Positions 6,430 through 12,442 of a stretch of 13,554 bases of DNA are shown in pieces (within the stretch, counting starts at the first letter, position 1; each line of letters begins with the position of its first letter). Below the pieces are notes generated by a model. That model saw nothing but the letters and a program-made list of their open reading frames with translations. It ran no database searches and was not told the DNA's origin. The stretch spans positions 1 through 13,554 of the forward strand of contig MFAQ01000005.1 of the NCBI GenBank assembly GCA_001776275.1. Direction: 5' to 3'. The DNA is from Candidatus Collierbacteria bacterium RIFOXYD1_FULL_40_9 (GTDB taxonomy: Bacteria; Patescibacteriota; Microgenomatia; UBA1400; MFAQ01). Both the position numbers and the translations under genes were made by a program.

Positions 6430-6466
6430 AAAACACCCGCCGATTGCATAAGCAATTTAGGCGGGT
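6430..6466 (-). terminator. Hairpin terminator after the small-gene cluster
   Basis: On the minus strand, ACCCGCC (6460-6466 read in reverse) pairs with GGCGGGT (6435-6441). An inner stem ATTGC/GCAAT (6443-6447 and 6452-6456) closes a 4-nt loop. The hairpin is followed by GTTTTAAT, a short T-tract. It starts about 10 nt after the stop codon of the 216-aa gene and ends about 14 nt before the peptidase start, marking the end of the accessory small-gene operon. Confidence 0.75.
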
Positions 6467-6475
6467 AAAGAAAGA

Positions 6476-7126
6476 CTAAACCTTGGCAAGGTTTTTTAAG
6501 CTTTTGGGGTCTTTGCATAGCTCCTTGATAGCATTGAGAATCGTTGTGGCGTGTTGTGGCTCGTAAAAATATTCTTTGAGACCCACACTTTCGACTTCTA
6601 GACAATAGTCACCATCGTCCACCAAGTAATTACTAATGTTGGTAAGGTGTAAAAAGGAGCCATCTGTTAACTTGAACTTATAGACACCTTTCCTGTTTGG
6701 GCAGACTTGGGTGATGATGAAAGTAAGATACATCTTGTAGGTAAATGTCTCTGCTTTAAGGTACATTTTGGATGAATTGTCTATTTTTTTGCCTCGCGCA
6801 GCATCAATATACTGCATGAGCAGAGGTCGATGATAAGTATAGGCTTGAGCTGCTATTTCGGCGTCGACAACTAATTTGTTTAAAGTAGCGACAGATTCTT
6901 CGCTAAAATAGTTTGTGTTATGGTATGTCCGTTTGTCGACCAAGATAATTAGCTTGAGGTTGGGACAAATATGTATACTCTGGTGATTACCAATATCAAT
7001 AATTAAGAAATTTTCTGCAACACTGAAACCTTGAAATAGTTTGTAATACTCTTTTTTGATGAACTCTTCAACTCTTTCGTAAAGCAGTGTGGCATTTTTT
7101 TCAAGCTGTTCAGGGGTTATTATCAT
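6476..7126 (-). CDS. Hypothetical protein, 216 aa, last gene of small-gene cluster
   Basis: The family is not recognised. The protein appears alpha/beta. It has an N-terminal helix (5-30), a beta region (38-65: FLIIDIG...LKLIILVD), a helical stretch (75-112), a second helix/strand block (120-140), and a C-terminal strand pair (147-190) with a closing helix (191-206). The helix/beta-hairpin/helix order resembles that of the smaller upstream proteins, but I could not align it convincingly. There is no signal peptide or clear membrane segment. It has a strong Shine-Dalgarno (AAAGGAG, 7 nt before ATG). It starts 20 nt after the preceding gene and is followed by a terminator, so it ends a three-gene unit with 7147-7539 and 7551-7916. 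Confidence 0.78.
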   Translation of the reverse strand: MIITPEQLEKNATLLYERVEEFIKKEYYKLFQGFSVAENFLIIDIGNHQSIHICPNLKLIILVDKRTYHNTNYFSEESVATLNKLVVDAEIAAQAYTYHRPLLMQYIDAARGKKIDNSSKMYLKAETFTYKMYLTFIITQVCPNRKGVYKFKLTDGSFLHLTNISNYLVDDGDYCLEVESVGLKEYFYEPQHATTILNAIKELCKDPKSLKNLAKV

Positions 7127-7146
7127 TTTTTTCTCCTTTTACTTTT

Positions 7147-7539
7147 TTAAGAGAGCGAGGTGGCAATAAAAAAGGGAATATCTTTTGGACCCTGCCCAAG
7201 ATAAAAGTTGTCTGAGCTCTTTTTATTTCTCAAAATTCTGCCTATATGGGTAACTACATAAATAAAGTCTTCAATGTGATTTTGAAGCTTTAGAACGTGT
7301 CTTTTATCAGTGACTTCTATGGCTTCGTCTTGGTCAGAGTCCAGATTGGGCAGCAAATAGATCTCTTTACTTATGACATTGATGTCGTAGTAGACAAGAT
7401 GACCATTTTGTTCCTCTACTGGCCAGATGAGACCTGTGTCAGTAATAAATCCGCCGGCGTCGTCGACTATACCTTGAATCATGGGAAGCAAAATAATATC
7501 AGCCACATAACTATAAATATCTGTTTTAAGCTTTGGCAT
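7147..7539 (-). CDS. Hypothetical protein, 130 aa, possible distant paralogue of its neighbours
   Basis: The family is not recognised. An N-terminal helix (4-25) is followed by a beta-hairpin region (30-64) containing GHLVYYDINVISKEIYLL. That stretch resembles the G-x-VVVD-x4-V-x2-V core of the two upstream proteins. A helical segment rich in His/Leu/Ile follows (81-104). The similarity is weak, so paralogy is inferred mainly from position, size and predicted layout. The start is fixed by a nearly perfect Shine-Dalgarno, AAAGGAGGT, which overlaps the stop codon of the upstream gene; this suggests translational coupling. It is the middle gene of the three-gene unit. Confidence 0.78.
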   Translation of the reverse strand: MPKLKTDIYSYVADIILLPMIQGIVDDAGGFITDTGLIWPVEEQNGHLVYYDINVISKEIYLLPNLDSDQDEAIEVTDKRHVLKLQNHIEDFIYVVTHIGRILRNKKSSDNFYLGQGPKDIPFFIATSLS

Positions 7540-7542
7540 ACG

Positions 7543-7551
7543 ACCTCCTTT
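7543..7551 (-). promoter_or_regulatory. Near-perfect Shine-Dalgarno overlapping upstream stop codon
   Basis: Minus-strand AAAGGAGGT is complementary to the canonical anti-Shine-Dalgarno over nine bases and lies 3 nt before the ATG at 7539. Its first A is also the last base of the TAA stop of the 121-aa gene. It contrasts with the absence of any such site before the ribosomal protein genes in the same window. Confidence 0.8.
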
Positions 7552-7916
7552 TATAAAAGTAAAGTGTTTTTTGAGGTGTTTGATACTTGCCTATCATCGG
7601 TGAAACCTAGCTCTTCGAGAATTGTGATCATGACATCGCTAATATCCTGGTAGAGAAGCTCAGCTAGGTAGCTGTTGCAAAGATTTTCTTGTGTGAGTTT
7701 GTCATCAACGTCACTGACATGGTGGACGGTATCGTTTGGGGTATCCACAACCACCCAGCCCTGAGAAAGTCCAAGATTGATGTAAAGCCGGTCACCTTCA
7801 GTGTAGAAATCGGGGGAGGTGCTTTTTTCGAAACTGAGGGTATCTTTTTCCGCCAAGATTGATCTGACAAGTTGGCACAGTGACGCGCAAGATTGGGAAA
7901 AATTGATATAGGACAT
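7551..7916 (-). CDS. Hypothetical protein, 121 aa, tandem paralogue of the 127-aa protein
   Basis: The family is not recognised, but the protein is clearly related to its upstream neighbour. Residues 43-80 align without gaps to residues 42-79 of the 127-aa protein with 15 of 38 identities, including R-L-Y, L-G, G-x-VVVD, V-x2-V and L-C. Similarity continues into the following helix (A, L, D, D and I conserved). The predicted layout is an N-terminal helix (6-24), a beta-hairpin (44-67) and a C-terminal helix (82-104). It is acidic and has no membrane segment. A CAGGAG Shine-Dalgarno lies 5 nt before the ATG, and an extended -10 promoter lies about 30 nt further upstream. It is the first gene of a three-gene unit ending at the 6430-6466 terminator. 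Confidence 0.8.
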   Translation of the reverse strand: MSYINFSQSCASLCQLVRSILAEKDTLSFEKSTSPDFYTEGDRLYINLGLSQGWVVVDTPNDTVHHVSDVDDKLTQENLCNSYLAELLYQDISDVMITILEELGFTDDRQVSNTSKNTLLL

Positions 7917-7946
7917 TTTTCTCCTGATGTGAATGTTCTGCGGTAT

Positions 7947-7955
7947 TTTATAACA
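7947..7955 (-). promoter_or_regulatory. Extended -10 promoter for the three-gene unit
   Basis: On the minus strand, TGTTATAAA contains TGn followed by TATAAA (5 of 6 bases of TATAAT), placed 30 nt before the ATG at 7916. No matching -35 is seen because the upstream bases belong to the terminator hairpin at 7958-7977. Extended -10 promoters do not need a good -35. The placement directly after a terminator supports a real promoter. Confidence 0.5.
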
Positions 7956-7977
7956 AATGCCCAGCTTTTACTGGGCA
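7955..7977 (-). terminator. Hairpin terminator after the 127-aa gene
   Basis: On the minus strand, TGCCCAG (7971-7977 read in reverse) pairs with CTGGGCA (7958-7964) around a 6-nt loop, and ATTTGTT follows. The 7-bp GC-rich stem lies 5 nt after the stop codon of the 127-aa gene. The T-tract is short, so termination may be partial. Confidence 0.65.
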
Positions 7978-7982
7978 ATACT

Positions 7983-8366
7983 TTAGTTAGCTAGGTCACT
8001 GTCGCGAAGTGAACCCAAAGAAAAAATCTCACTCATTACCTGGTCGAAAGCTTGGGAGGCATTGTACAGGTTAATGCTTTGAATTAGATCTTGAAGATCT
8101 TCAAATACCAGAAGAGCCATCTCGGGGCTACAAAGACTGTGGTCGGATAAGGGTTCTGAAATTTCAAAAACCCGATAGACTTTTTCTGCCATCACGTCGA
8201 CAACAACGTAACCAGGGTTTTTTCCGAGACCCCAATACAGTCTTTCATCGATGATTTTAATGTTTAATTCTGGAATTCTAACAGCTTTTTGAAAATCTTT
8301 GGTATTAATAACAGCTTTTACCTGTTTAATCAAAGCTTCTTTGGATAAAGCTAAATTAGCGATCAT
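7983..8366 (-). CDS. Hypothetical protein, 127 aa, first of the tandem small-gene family
   Basis: The family is not recognised. The predicted layout is an N-terminal helix (8-30), a beta-hairpin (36-66) with core ERLYWGLGKNPGYVVVDV, and a helix (80-104). The core aligns gap-free with the 121-aa neighbour (15 of 38 identities over residues 42-79), so the two arose by tandem duplication. There is no signal peptide or membrane segment. The gene has its own -10 box (8397-8402), an AAAGGAG Shine-Dalgarno 6 nt before ATG, and a hairpin terminator just after the stop, so it can be expressed alone. It directly follows rplO, in the place where secY normally lies. Confidence 0.8.
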   Translation of the reverse strand: MIANLALSKEALIKQVKAVINTKDFQKAVRIPELNIKIIDERLYWGLGKNPGYVVVDVMAEKVYRVFEISEPLSDHSLCSPEMALLVFEDLQDLIQSINLYNASQAFDQVMSEIFSLGSLRDSDLAN

Positions 8367-8396
8367 TGTTTCTCCTTTTTAAAGAATTTTGAGGTT

Positions 8397-8425
8397 ATTA
8401 TACAACCAAAGCGGTGTGTGTTTAA
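8397..8425 (-). promoter_or_regulatory. Promoter between rplO and the small-gene cluster
   Basis: A consensus -10, TATAAT, is present on the minus strand (8397-8402), about 30 nt before the ATG at 8366. At 17-nt spacing the -35 position holds TTAAAC, a weak match that overlaps the rplO stop codon. The -10 is flanked by a short inverted repeat (GGTT/AACC, 8393-8396 and 8404-8407). No terminator is seen after rplO, so read-through from the ribosomal operon would add to this promoter. Confidence 0.55.
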
Positions 8426-8865
8426 GCAGAATGGGAACCGCCGGAGGCGAGAATGGCTTTGATAGCGCCTGCTGAGGCTGCTACTTTGACTTCTAGAGCC
8501 TTGGTGAGCTTGCCTGTGGCAATGACCTTGAAGCCGTATTTGGCGACCTTTTCAGAGACTTTGAGAACCTTGGCGAGAGAAGCTGAATCAACAACAGCTT
8601 TGTCGTCGAAATGTTTACTGAGAAGATCGAAGTTTACTGCTGTTGGCTGATCGTTGATTACTTGAAAACGATGTTTACCTTTGATAAAAGGAGTACGACG
8701 AACTAGTGGAAGCTGACCACCTTCGAACCAAAGTGGGATGATACCTCTGGTTTTTTGGCCTTTTTGGCCACGACCGACTGTGTGTCCACCAACTCCTGAA
8801 CCGCGACCACGACCGAGACGTTTTTTGGGGGTTTTGATGACTTTTGGTAGATTTGAGAGCAACAT
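8422..8865 (-). CDS. rplO: 50S ribosomal protein L15 (uL15)
   Basis: L15 is a late-assembly protein of the large subunit that binds 23S rRNA through its basic, Gly-rich N-terminus. That N-terminus is evident here: KRLGRGRGSGVGGHTVGRGQKGQKTRG (residues 15-41) is the family hallmark, followed by the FEGGQLPLVRRTPFIKG segment (48-64). The globular C-terminal domain contains KYGFKVIATGKLTKALEVKV and ends with a GAIKAILASGGS stretch. Length (147 aa) is normal. The start lies 5 nt after the rpsE stop, leaving no room for rpmD, and there is no Shine-Dalgarno. It is the last ribosomal gene of the operon in this window. Confidence 0.97.
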   Translation of the reverse strand: MLLSNLPKVIKTPKKRLGRGRGSGVGGHTVGRGQKGQKTRGIIPLWFEGGQLPLVRRTPFIKGKHRFQVINDQPTAVNFDLLSKHFDDKAVVDSASLAKVLKVSEKVAKYGFKVIATGKLTKALEVKVAASAGAIKAILASGGSHSA

Positions 8866-8870
8866 AGACT

Positions 8871-9398
8871 TTACTTACTAGCAGCCTTGGCGGCTTTGAG
8901 CAATTGATATTTTTTGGCTAAAGTTTCGATTTGTTTTAGGGCTTTGAAGGTAGCTCGGGCGTTGCTGGTTTTGTTGTTGGTACCGAGAACTTTGCAGACA
9001 ATATCGGTGATTCCGGCGGCCTCAACAACAGCGCGAACAGAAGAGCCAGCGATAATACCCGTACCTTTTGGAGCTGGGCGGAAAAGAACTTTGGCGGCGC
9101 CATACTTGGACTTGGTCTCGTAAGGAATAGTACCGTTACTGAGAGGAACTTGGACAAGGTCGCGGTTACCTAATCTGATGGACTTTTTGATGGCATCGGC
9201 AACGTTTGGAGCTTTGGCTAGACCAAGTCCAACTTTGCCTTTTTTGTCACCGGTAACAACGAGTGCTGAAAAAGAAACATTGGTGCCACCAGATGTTTTT
9301 TTGCTAACACGACGAATCTCTAAGACTTGTTCGAAGTTATCTGAAACTGGTCTTTGTTCTCTATTACCTCTATTGTTGGTGTTGCCTTGATATGCCAT
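8871..9398 (-). CDS. rpsE: 30S ribosomal protein S5 (uS5)
   Basis: S5 lies near the mRNA entry channel of the small subunit and contributes to decoding accuracy. The double-stranded RNA-binding-like N-domain contains the family signature running from NVSFSALVVTGD (40-51) through KGKVGLGLAKAPNVADAIKKS. The C-domain includes FRPAPKGTGIIAGSSVRAVVEAAGI and NNKTSNARATFKAL. The N-terminus is extended by a polar, Asn/Gly/Arg-rich stretch (residues 2-18), common in the family. At 175 aa the length is normal. It is separated from rplR by a 70-nt gap with a hairpin repeat and has an A-rich leader without Shine-Dalgarno. Confidence 0.97.
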   Translation of the reverse strand: MAYQGNTNNRGNREQRPVSDNFEQVLEIRRVSKKTSGGTNVSFSALVVTGDKKGKVGLGLAKAPNVADAIKKSIRLGNRDLVQVPLSNGTIPYETKSKYGAAKVLFRPAPKGTGIIAGSSVRAVVEAAGITDIVCKVLGTNNKTSNARATFKALKQIETLAKKYQLLKAAKAASK

Positions 9399-9428
9399 TT
9401 TGTGTTTTGATGTTTATTTTTATTTTTC

Positions 9429-9460
9429 TGGATTCCGGGTCGAGCCCGGAATGACAGTGA
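9429..9460. repeat. Hairpin repeat, copy A (rplR-rpsE gap)
   Basis: ATTCCGGG (9432-9439) and CCCGGAAT (9445-9452) form a perfect 8-bp stem around a 5-nt loop, flanked by CTGG on the left and GACAGTGA on the right. The overall pattern, CTGGATTCCGGG...CCCGGAATGACA, is of the kind of short palindromic intergenic repeat seen in many bacterial genomes. It lies between two co-transcribed ribosomal genes, so the hairpin will be present in the mRNA. It lacks a T-tract on the minus strand, which argues against a terminator. Confidence 0.75.
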
Positions 9461-9468
9461 ATTATATA

Positions 9469-9813
9469 TTAGAATTTGATACCTGCGGAGCGGACGGCCT
9501 CTGCTAAGGCTTTGACGCGACCATGGAACTTGTAAGAGCCTCTATCAAAAATAACTTCGGTAACTTTGTTTTTCTTGGCAAGTTGGCCTAGATTGTTGCC
9601 AACTTCGGCGGACTTGGCAGTTTTGTTACCTTTGAAGTCTTTGAGGGACTGGGAACTTGAGCTAGCTAAAACCTTGCCGGAAAGATCAATAATTTGAGCG
9701 AAGATGTGGGTATTTGATCTTTTGACGGTGAGTCTTGGTTTATCTTGACGAGCCAAAAGTTTTGCGCGAATGCGGTTTTGGCGTTTGGCTTGAGAGTTAA
9801 GTGTGTGTTTCAT
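9469..9813 (-). CDS. rplR: 50S ribosomal protein L18 (uL18)
   Basis: L18 binds 5S rRNA and helps attach it, with L5, to the large subunit. The basic N-terminal segment (RQNRIRAKLLARQDKPRLTVKRSNTHIFAQIID, residues 11-43) and the C-terminal FDRGSYKFHGRVKALAEAVRSAGIKF block (89-114) are diagnostic. The length of 114 aa is normal. It begins 5 nt after the rplF stop, and no Shine-Dalgarno is visible. Confidence 0.97.
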   Translation of the reverse strand: MKHTLNSQAKRQNRIRAKLLARQDKPRLTVKRSNTHIFAQIIDLSGKVLASSSSQSLKDFKGNKTAKSAEVGNNLGQLAKKNKVTEVIFDRGSYKFHGRVKALAEAVRSAGIKF

Positions 9814-9818
9814 ATGTT

Positions 9819-10367
9819 TTAGGCAGCTGTCTTGGTAGCGGATTTACCTTGCTTCTTGATGATGACTTCGTCAACATAGCGAATACCTTTGCCTTTGTAA
9901 GGTTCTGGTTTTTTGATTTCGCGAATGTTGGCAGCAACTTGACCTACTAACTGTTTGTCGATACCGACAACTTTGATTTTGTCAGTGCCTTCGACAGTGA
10001 TGGTGACACCTGAGACCTTTTTGAAAATAACAGGGTGTGAGAAACCTAGTGACAAACTAATACCATCGGCATGAGTAGCGACACGGTAACCAGTACCAAC
10101 AAGTTGCAAGTCCTTGACAAAACCTTCGGTAACACCAGTGATTGCGTTTTGAGCAAGACGGCGAGCAAGACCGTGTAAAGCACGGATAGCTGGCTCGTTT
10201 GAGGTGCGTTCGAAAGATAGGACACCATCTTTTTCGGAAAGAGTGATACCTTTGGGAAGGACTGATTCTAATGTACCTTTTGGTCCAGTGAACTTTAAGG
10301 AGGTGTCAGAAACTTCCATTTTGACAGTTGCGGGCAGATGGAGGGGTTTTTTTCCGATGCGGCTCAT
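9819..10367 (-). CDS. rplF: 50S ribosomal protein L6 (uL6)
   Basis: L6 stabilises the large subunit near the elongation-factor binding site. The protein starts MSRIGKKPLHLP, the standard L6 beginning; the reading frame is open further upstream to a GTG at 10403, but that would overlap rpsH and does not match the family. The two repeated alpha/beta domains are present, and the C-terminal signature PEPYKGKGIRYVDE is intact, followed by a basic tail (IIKKQGKSATKTAA). Length from this start is 182 aa, normal. It begins 7 nt after rpsH, with no Shine-Dalgarno. Confidence 0.96.
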   Translation of the reverse strand: MSRIGKKPLHLPATVKMEVSDTSLKFTGPKGTLESVLPKGITLSEKDGVLSFERTSNEPAIRALHGLARRLAQNAITGVTEGFVKDLQLVGTGYRVATHADGISLSLGFSHPVIFKKVSGVTITVEGTDKIKVVGIDKQLVGQVAANIREIKKPEPYKGKGIRYVDEVIIKKQGKSATKTAA

Positions 10368-10374
10368 ATATTTT

Positions 10375-10764
10375 TTACCAAATTTGACAAATAACTTCTC
10401 CACCTAAGTGTTTTTCTTTGGCTTGCTTACCAGTGAGCAAACCTTGAGAGGTTGAAACAATGGTAGTACCGGCTCCAGAAAGGGTCTTGGGGATCTGGTT
10501 GTGAGTTGAATAAATCCTGACACTTGGTTTGGTGACTTTTTTGATACCGGTGATAGCGGGCAAGTTTTTTTCGAAGTAGCGTAAGGCAACAGTTATCTTT
10601 TTACTAGGAGTACCATCGACAACGTTGTAATCTTCGATAAAGCCCTCTTCTTTTAGAACCCGGGCAACTTCACCTCTGAATTTAGAGTAGTTAGTGGTTA
10701 CGGAGTCTTTTTTGGCTAAGTATCCGTTTCTAATAATAGTTAAAAAATCTGCAGTTGTATCCAT
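10375..10764 (-). CDS. rpsH: 30S ribosomal protein S8 (uS8)
   Basis: S8 binds the central domain of 16S rRNA early in assembly and often represses the spc operon by binding its mRNA. The start chosen is the ATG at 10764, giving MDTTADFLTIIRNGYL and a normal length of 129 aa. An open stretch upstream runs inside rpsN and is not part of the protein. The C-terminal signature STSQGLLTGKQAKEKHLGGEVICQIW is clear (the usual form ends GGExxCxVW). The gene begins 1 nt after the rpsN stop, so translation is probably coupled. No S8-binding mRNA structure was identified. Confidence 0.96.
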   Translation of the reverse strand: MDTTADFLTIIRNGYLAKKDSVTTNYSKFRGEVARVLKEEGFIEDYNVVDGTPSKKITVALRYFEKNLPAITGIKKVTKPSVRIYSTHNQIPKTLSGAGTTIVSTSQGLLTGKQAKEKHLGGEVICQIW

Positions 10765-10765
10765 T

Positions 10766-10951
10766 TTATTTTGACATTTTGTAAACTCCTGGTAACTCGC
10801 CTTTGTGAGCCATTTCTCTAAAGCAAAGCCTGCAAAGACCAAAAATACGAATAACGCCGCGAGGGCGACCGCAGAGTTGGCAGCGCCTATGATCTCTAGT
10901 TGAGTGCCCTGCGAGTCGTTTGGTTTTTGCTATTTTACTTGTTTTAGCCAT
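10766..10951 (-). CDS. rpsN: 30S ribosomal protein S14, zinc-binding type (uS14)
   Basis: This is the short, zinc-containing form of S14, sometimes named rpsZ (61 aa), as opposed to the long form of about 100 aa. Two CxxC pairs bind zinc: C24-QL-C27 and C40-RL-C43. The intervening GRPRGVIRIFGLCRLCFRE segment and the closing HKGELPGVYKMSK are typical. S14 sits in the head of the 30S subunit. It is 6 nt downstream of rplE and 1 nt upstream of rpsH. No Shine-Dalgarno is seen. Confidence 0.97.
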   Translation of the reverse strand: MAKTSKIAKTKRLAGHSTRDHRRCQLCGRPRGVIRIFGLCRLCFREMAHKGELPGVYKMSK

Positions 10952-10957
10952 GAGTTC

Positions 10958-11512
10958 TTATTGCTTGTTGTTTTCTTTGGTAAAAGGCATACCGAGCTTC
11001 TCGAGAAGAATTTCCCCTGATTTAGCATCGACCGCACTTGTGGAAATGACGATTTGTAAGCCTTGAATCCTCCCGATTTTATCATATTCTACTTCTGGAA
11101 ACACTATTTGCTCGGAAAGTCCTAGAGAATAATTGCCATTTTGATCGAAAGTGTTTCGGGAAACACCTTGGAAGTCTTTTAAACGAGGGAGAACAATAGA
11201 GGTTAACTTTTGGAAAAAGTCGTACATTCTGTCACCTCGAAGAGTAACTTTTAGACCGACAATATCATTTTCGCGAAGATTGAAAGCGGCGATGGAATTT
11301 TTGGAGCGACGCTCGACTGGAAGCTGACCGGTAATAAGACCTAGCCAAGCTTTGGTTTTGGCGGTGAAGTCTTTGTCTGTTTTGAAGTCTTTGGAGCTCG
11401 TGTTAACAGTAATCTTGACCATTTTTGGAGTTGCTTCGAGCGATGAAAGCTTTAGCTCTTTTTGGAGGGCTGGTCTAATTTCTTTTTGGAAGCGTTCTTT
11501 TAAGAGTTGCAT
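10958..11512 (-). CDS. rplE: 50S ribosomal protein L5 (uL5)
   Basis: L5 binds 5S rRNA and touches the P-site tRNA from the central protuberance. Recognisable parts are the N-terminal ERFQKEIRPALQKELKL (6-22), the conserved MVKITVN strand (31-37), GLITGQLPVERRSKNSIAAFNLREN (57-81), VTLRGDRMYDFFQKLTSIVLPRLKDFQGV (88-116) and NYSLGLSEQIVFPEVEYDKI (128-147). The 184-aa length is normal. The C-terminal segment STSAVDAKSGEILLEKLGMPFTKENN fits the usual end, in which a Thr/Ala-rich strand precedes a helix and a GMPF motif. The start lies 5 nt after rplX. Confidence 0.97.
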   Translation of the reverse strand: MQLLKERFQKEIRPALQKELKLSSLEATPKMVKITVNTSSKDFKTDKDFTAKTKAWLGLITGQLPVERRSKNSIAAFNLRENDIVGLKVTLRGDRMYDFFQKLTSIVLPRLKDFQGVSRNTFDQNGNYSLGLSEQIVFPEVEYDKIGRIQGLQIVISTSAVDAKSGEILLEKLGMPFTKENNKQ

Positions 11513-11517
11513 AGGTT

Positions 11518-11838
11518 TTATTTTTTGTCAGACTTGATAATCTGGCGACATTTGTGGCAGACTCTTACCTTTGGTGTCTGAGAGGCGTCGAAGCCAACTC
11601 GGGTTGGTTTGCCACAGCTGGTACAAATTATGGCCACAGAAGCAGTAGAGATGGCGCGAGGAAGAGTCACGGTCGTTCCGGCTTCATTGCCTTTAGATTT
11701 GATGTGTTTTTTGTATTGATTGATACCTTCGACTAAAACCTTTTGATCGGTTGGTAGAACTTTTAGAATTTTACCTGTGCGACCTTTGTCTTTGCCAGCG
11801 GTAACTTGAACTGTATCGTTGATTTTGAATTTAAACAT
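11518..11838 (-). CDS. rplX: 50S ribosomal protein L24 (uL24) with Cys4 zinc ribbon
   Basis: L24 is an assembly-initiator protein of the large subunit. Residues 6-33 form the KOW motif (NDTVQVTAGKDKGRTGKILKVLP), followed by GINQYKKHIKSKG. The C-terminal part carries two CxxC pairs, C72-TS-C75 and C94-HK-C97, around GKPTRVGF, a likely zinc site present in many but not all bacterial L24 proteins (E. coli lacks it). The length of 106 aa is normal. A GAGGT lies 12 nt before the ATG, inside the end of rplN; the spacing is long and it may not act as a Shine-Dalgarno. Confidence 0.96.
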   Translation of the reverse strand: MFKFKINDTVQVTAGKDKGRTGKILKVLPTDQKVLVEGINQYKKHIKSKGNEAGTTVTLPRAISTASVAIICTSCGKPTRVGFDASQTPKVRVCHKCRQIIKSDKK

Positions 11839-11843
11839 ATTCT

Positions 11844-12218
11844 TTAAACTACCTCGGGGGCGAGGGAAGCTATTTTATTAAAACCAGCATCCTTGACTTC
11901 GCGGGCAATAGGACCAAAGATACGGGTACCTAGAGGTTGTTTACCGGCGATAGAATCAATAATGACAGCGGCGTTTTCATCGAAGCGAATGTAGCTACCA
12001 TCGTCACGGCGAGTCTCTTTTCTGGTTCTGACTACCACTGCCTTGACAACTTGTTTGTCTTTGACGGCGCCATTTTGATCGGCACCTTCGACCACGGCAG
12101 TAACAACGTCACCAATATAGCCAAAGCGGCGACGAGAACCTCCATGAACAAGAGCTACTTTGATTAGTTTGGCGCCGGAGTTGTCGGCGACTTTGAGGAC
12201 GGATCTTAATTGAATCAT
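11844..12218 (-). CDS. rplN: 50S ribosomal protein L14 (uL14)
   Basis: L14 forms part of the intersubunit face and interacts with 16S rRNA and ribosome-silencing factor. The protein begins MIQLRSVLKVADNSGAKLIKVALV, and the DNSGAK segment is diagnostic. VVKAVVVRTRKETRRDDGSYIRFDENAAVII (58-88) and GTRIFGPIAREVKDAGFNKIASLAPEV (97-123) complete the family pattern. Its 124 aa are about two more than E. coli, fitting a small insertion in the loop around residues 45-56 (GADQNGAVKDKQ). The ATG overlaps the rpsQ stop as ATGA, giving translational coupling. Confidence 0.97.
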   Translation of the reverse strand: MIQLRSVLKVADNSGAKLIKVALVHGGSRRRFGYIGDVVTAVVEGADQNGAVKDKQVVKAVVVRTRKETRRDDGSYIRFDENAAVIIDSIAGKQPLGTRIFGPIAREVKDAGFNKIASLAPEVV

Positions 12219-12442
12219 AGAACTTTAGTGATTTGCCAGTGCTTGGTTTTGCTAATTGGTTTGGTTTCTTCGATACGAACACGGTCGCCGGCTTTAGCGC
12301 CTAGGATATTGTGAACAGCATAAGACTTGTTGACCTTGATACGCTTGAGATACTTAGGGTGTACCTTGAAATGGGTCACGTCAACAATAGCAGTGTTTTG
12401 GTTTTTGTCACTTTTGATGGTTCCGACTAGATGTTTTCTCAT
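12215..12442 (-). CDS. rpsQ: 30S ribosomal protein S17 (uS17)
   Basis: S17 is an OB-fold protein that binds 16S rRNA early in small-subunit assembly. At 75 aa it is slightly shorter than E. coli S17 (84 aa), having less at both ends. The start MRKHLVGTIKSDKNQNTAIVDV, the HPKYLKRIKVNKSYAVH strand and the signature GDRVRIEETKPISKTKHWQI (52-71) are clear. It begins directly after the rpmC stop with no intervening base, and its TGA stop overlaps the rplN start. Confidence 0.96.
   Translation of the reverse strand: MRKHLVGTIKSDKNQNTAIVDVTHFKVHPKYLKRIKVNKSYAVHNILGAKAGDRVRIEETKPISKTKHWQITKVL

Noticed and set aside
9429..9460. Intrinsic terminator between rplR and rpsE
   Set aside because: The hairpin is not followed by a T-tract on the minus strand and rpsE, rplO must be expressed with the operon; a repeat element is a better reading.
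10368..10403. GTG start for rplF at 10403
   Set aside because: It would overlap rpsH by 29 nt; MSRIGKKP at 10367 is the standard L6 start.
10765..10842. Longer rpsH reading frame starting at 10842
   Set aside because: The extra N-terminal residues overlap rpsN and do not resemble S8; the family start MDTTADFL at 10764 gives the normal length.
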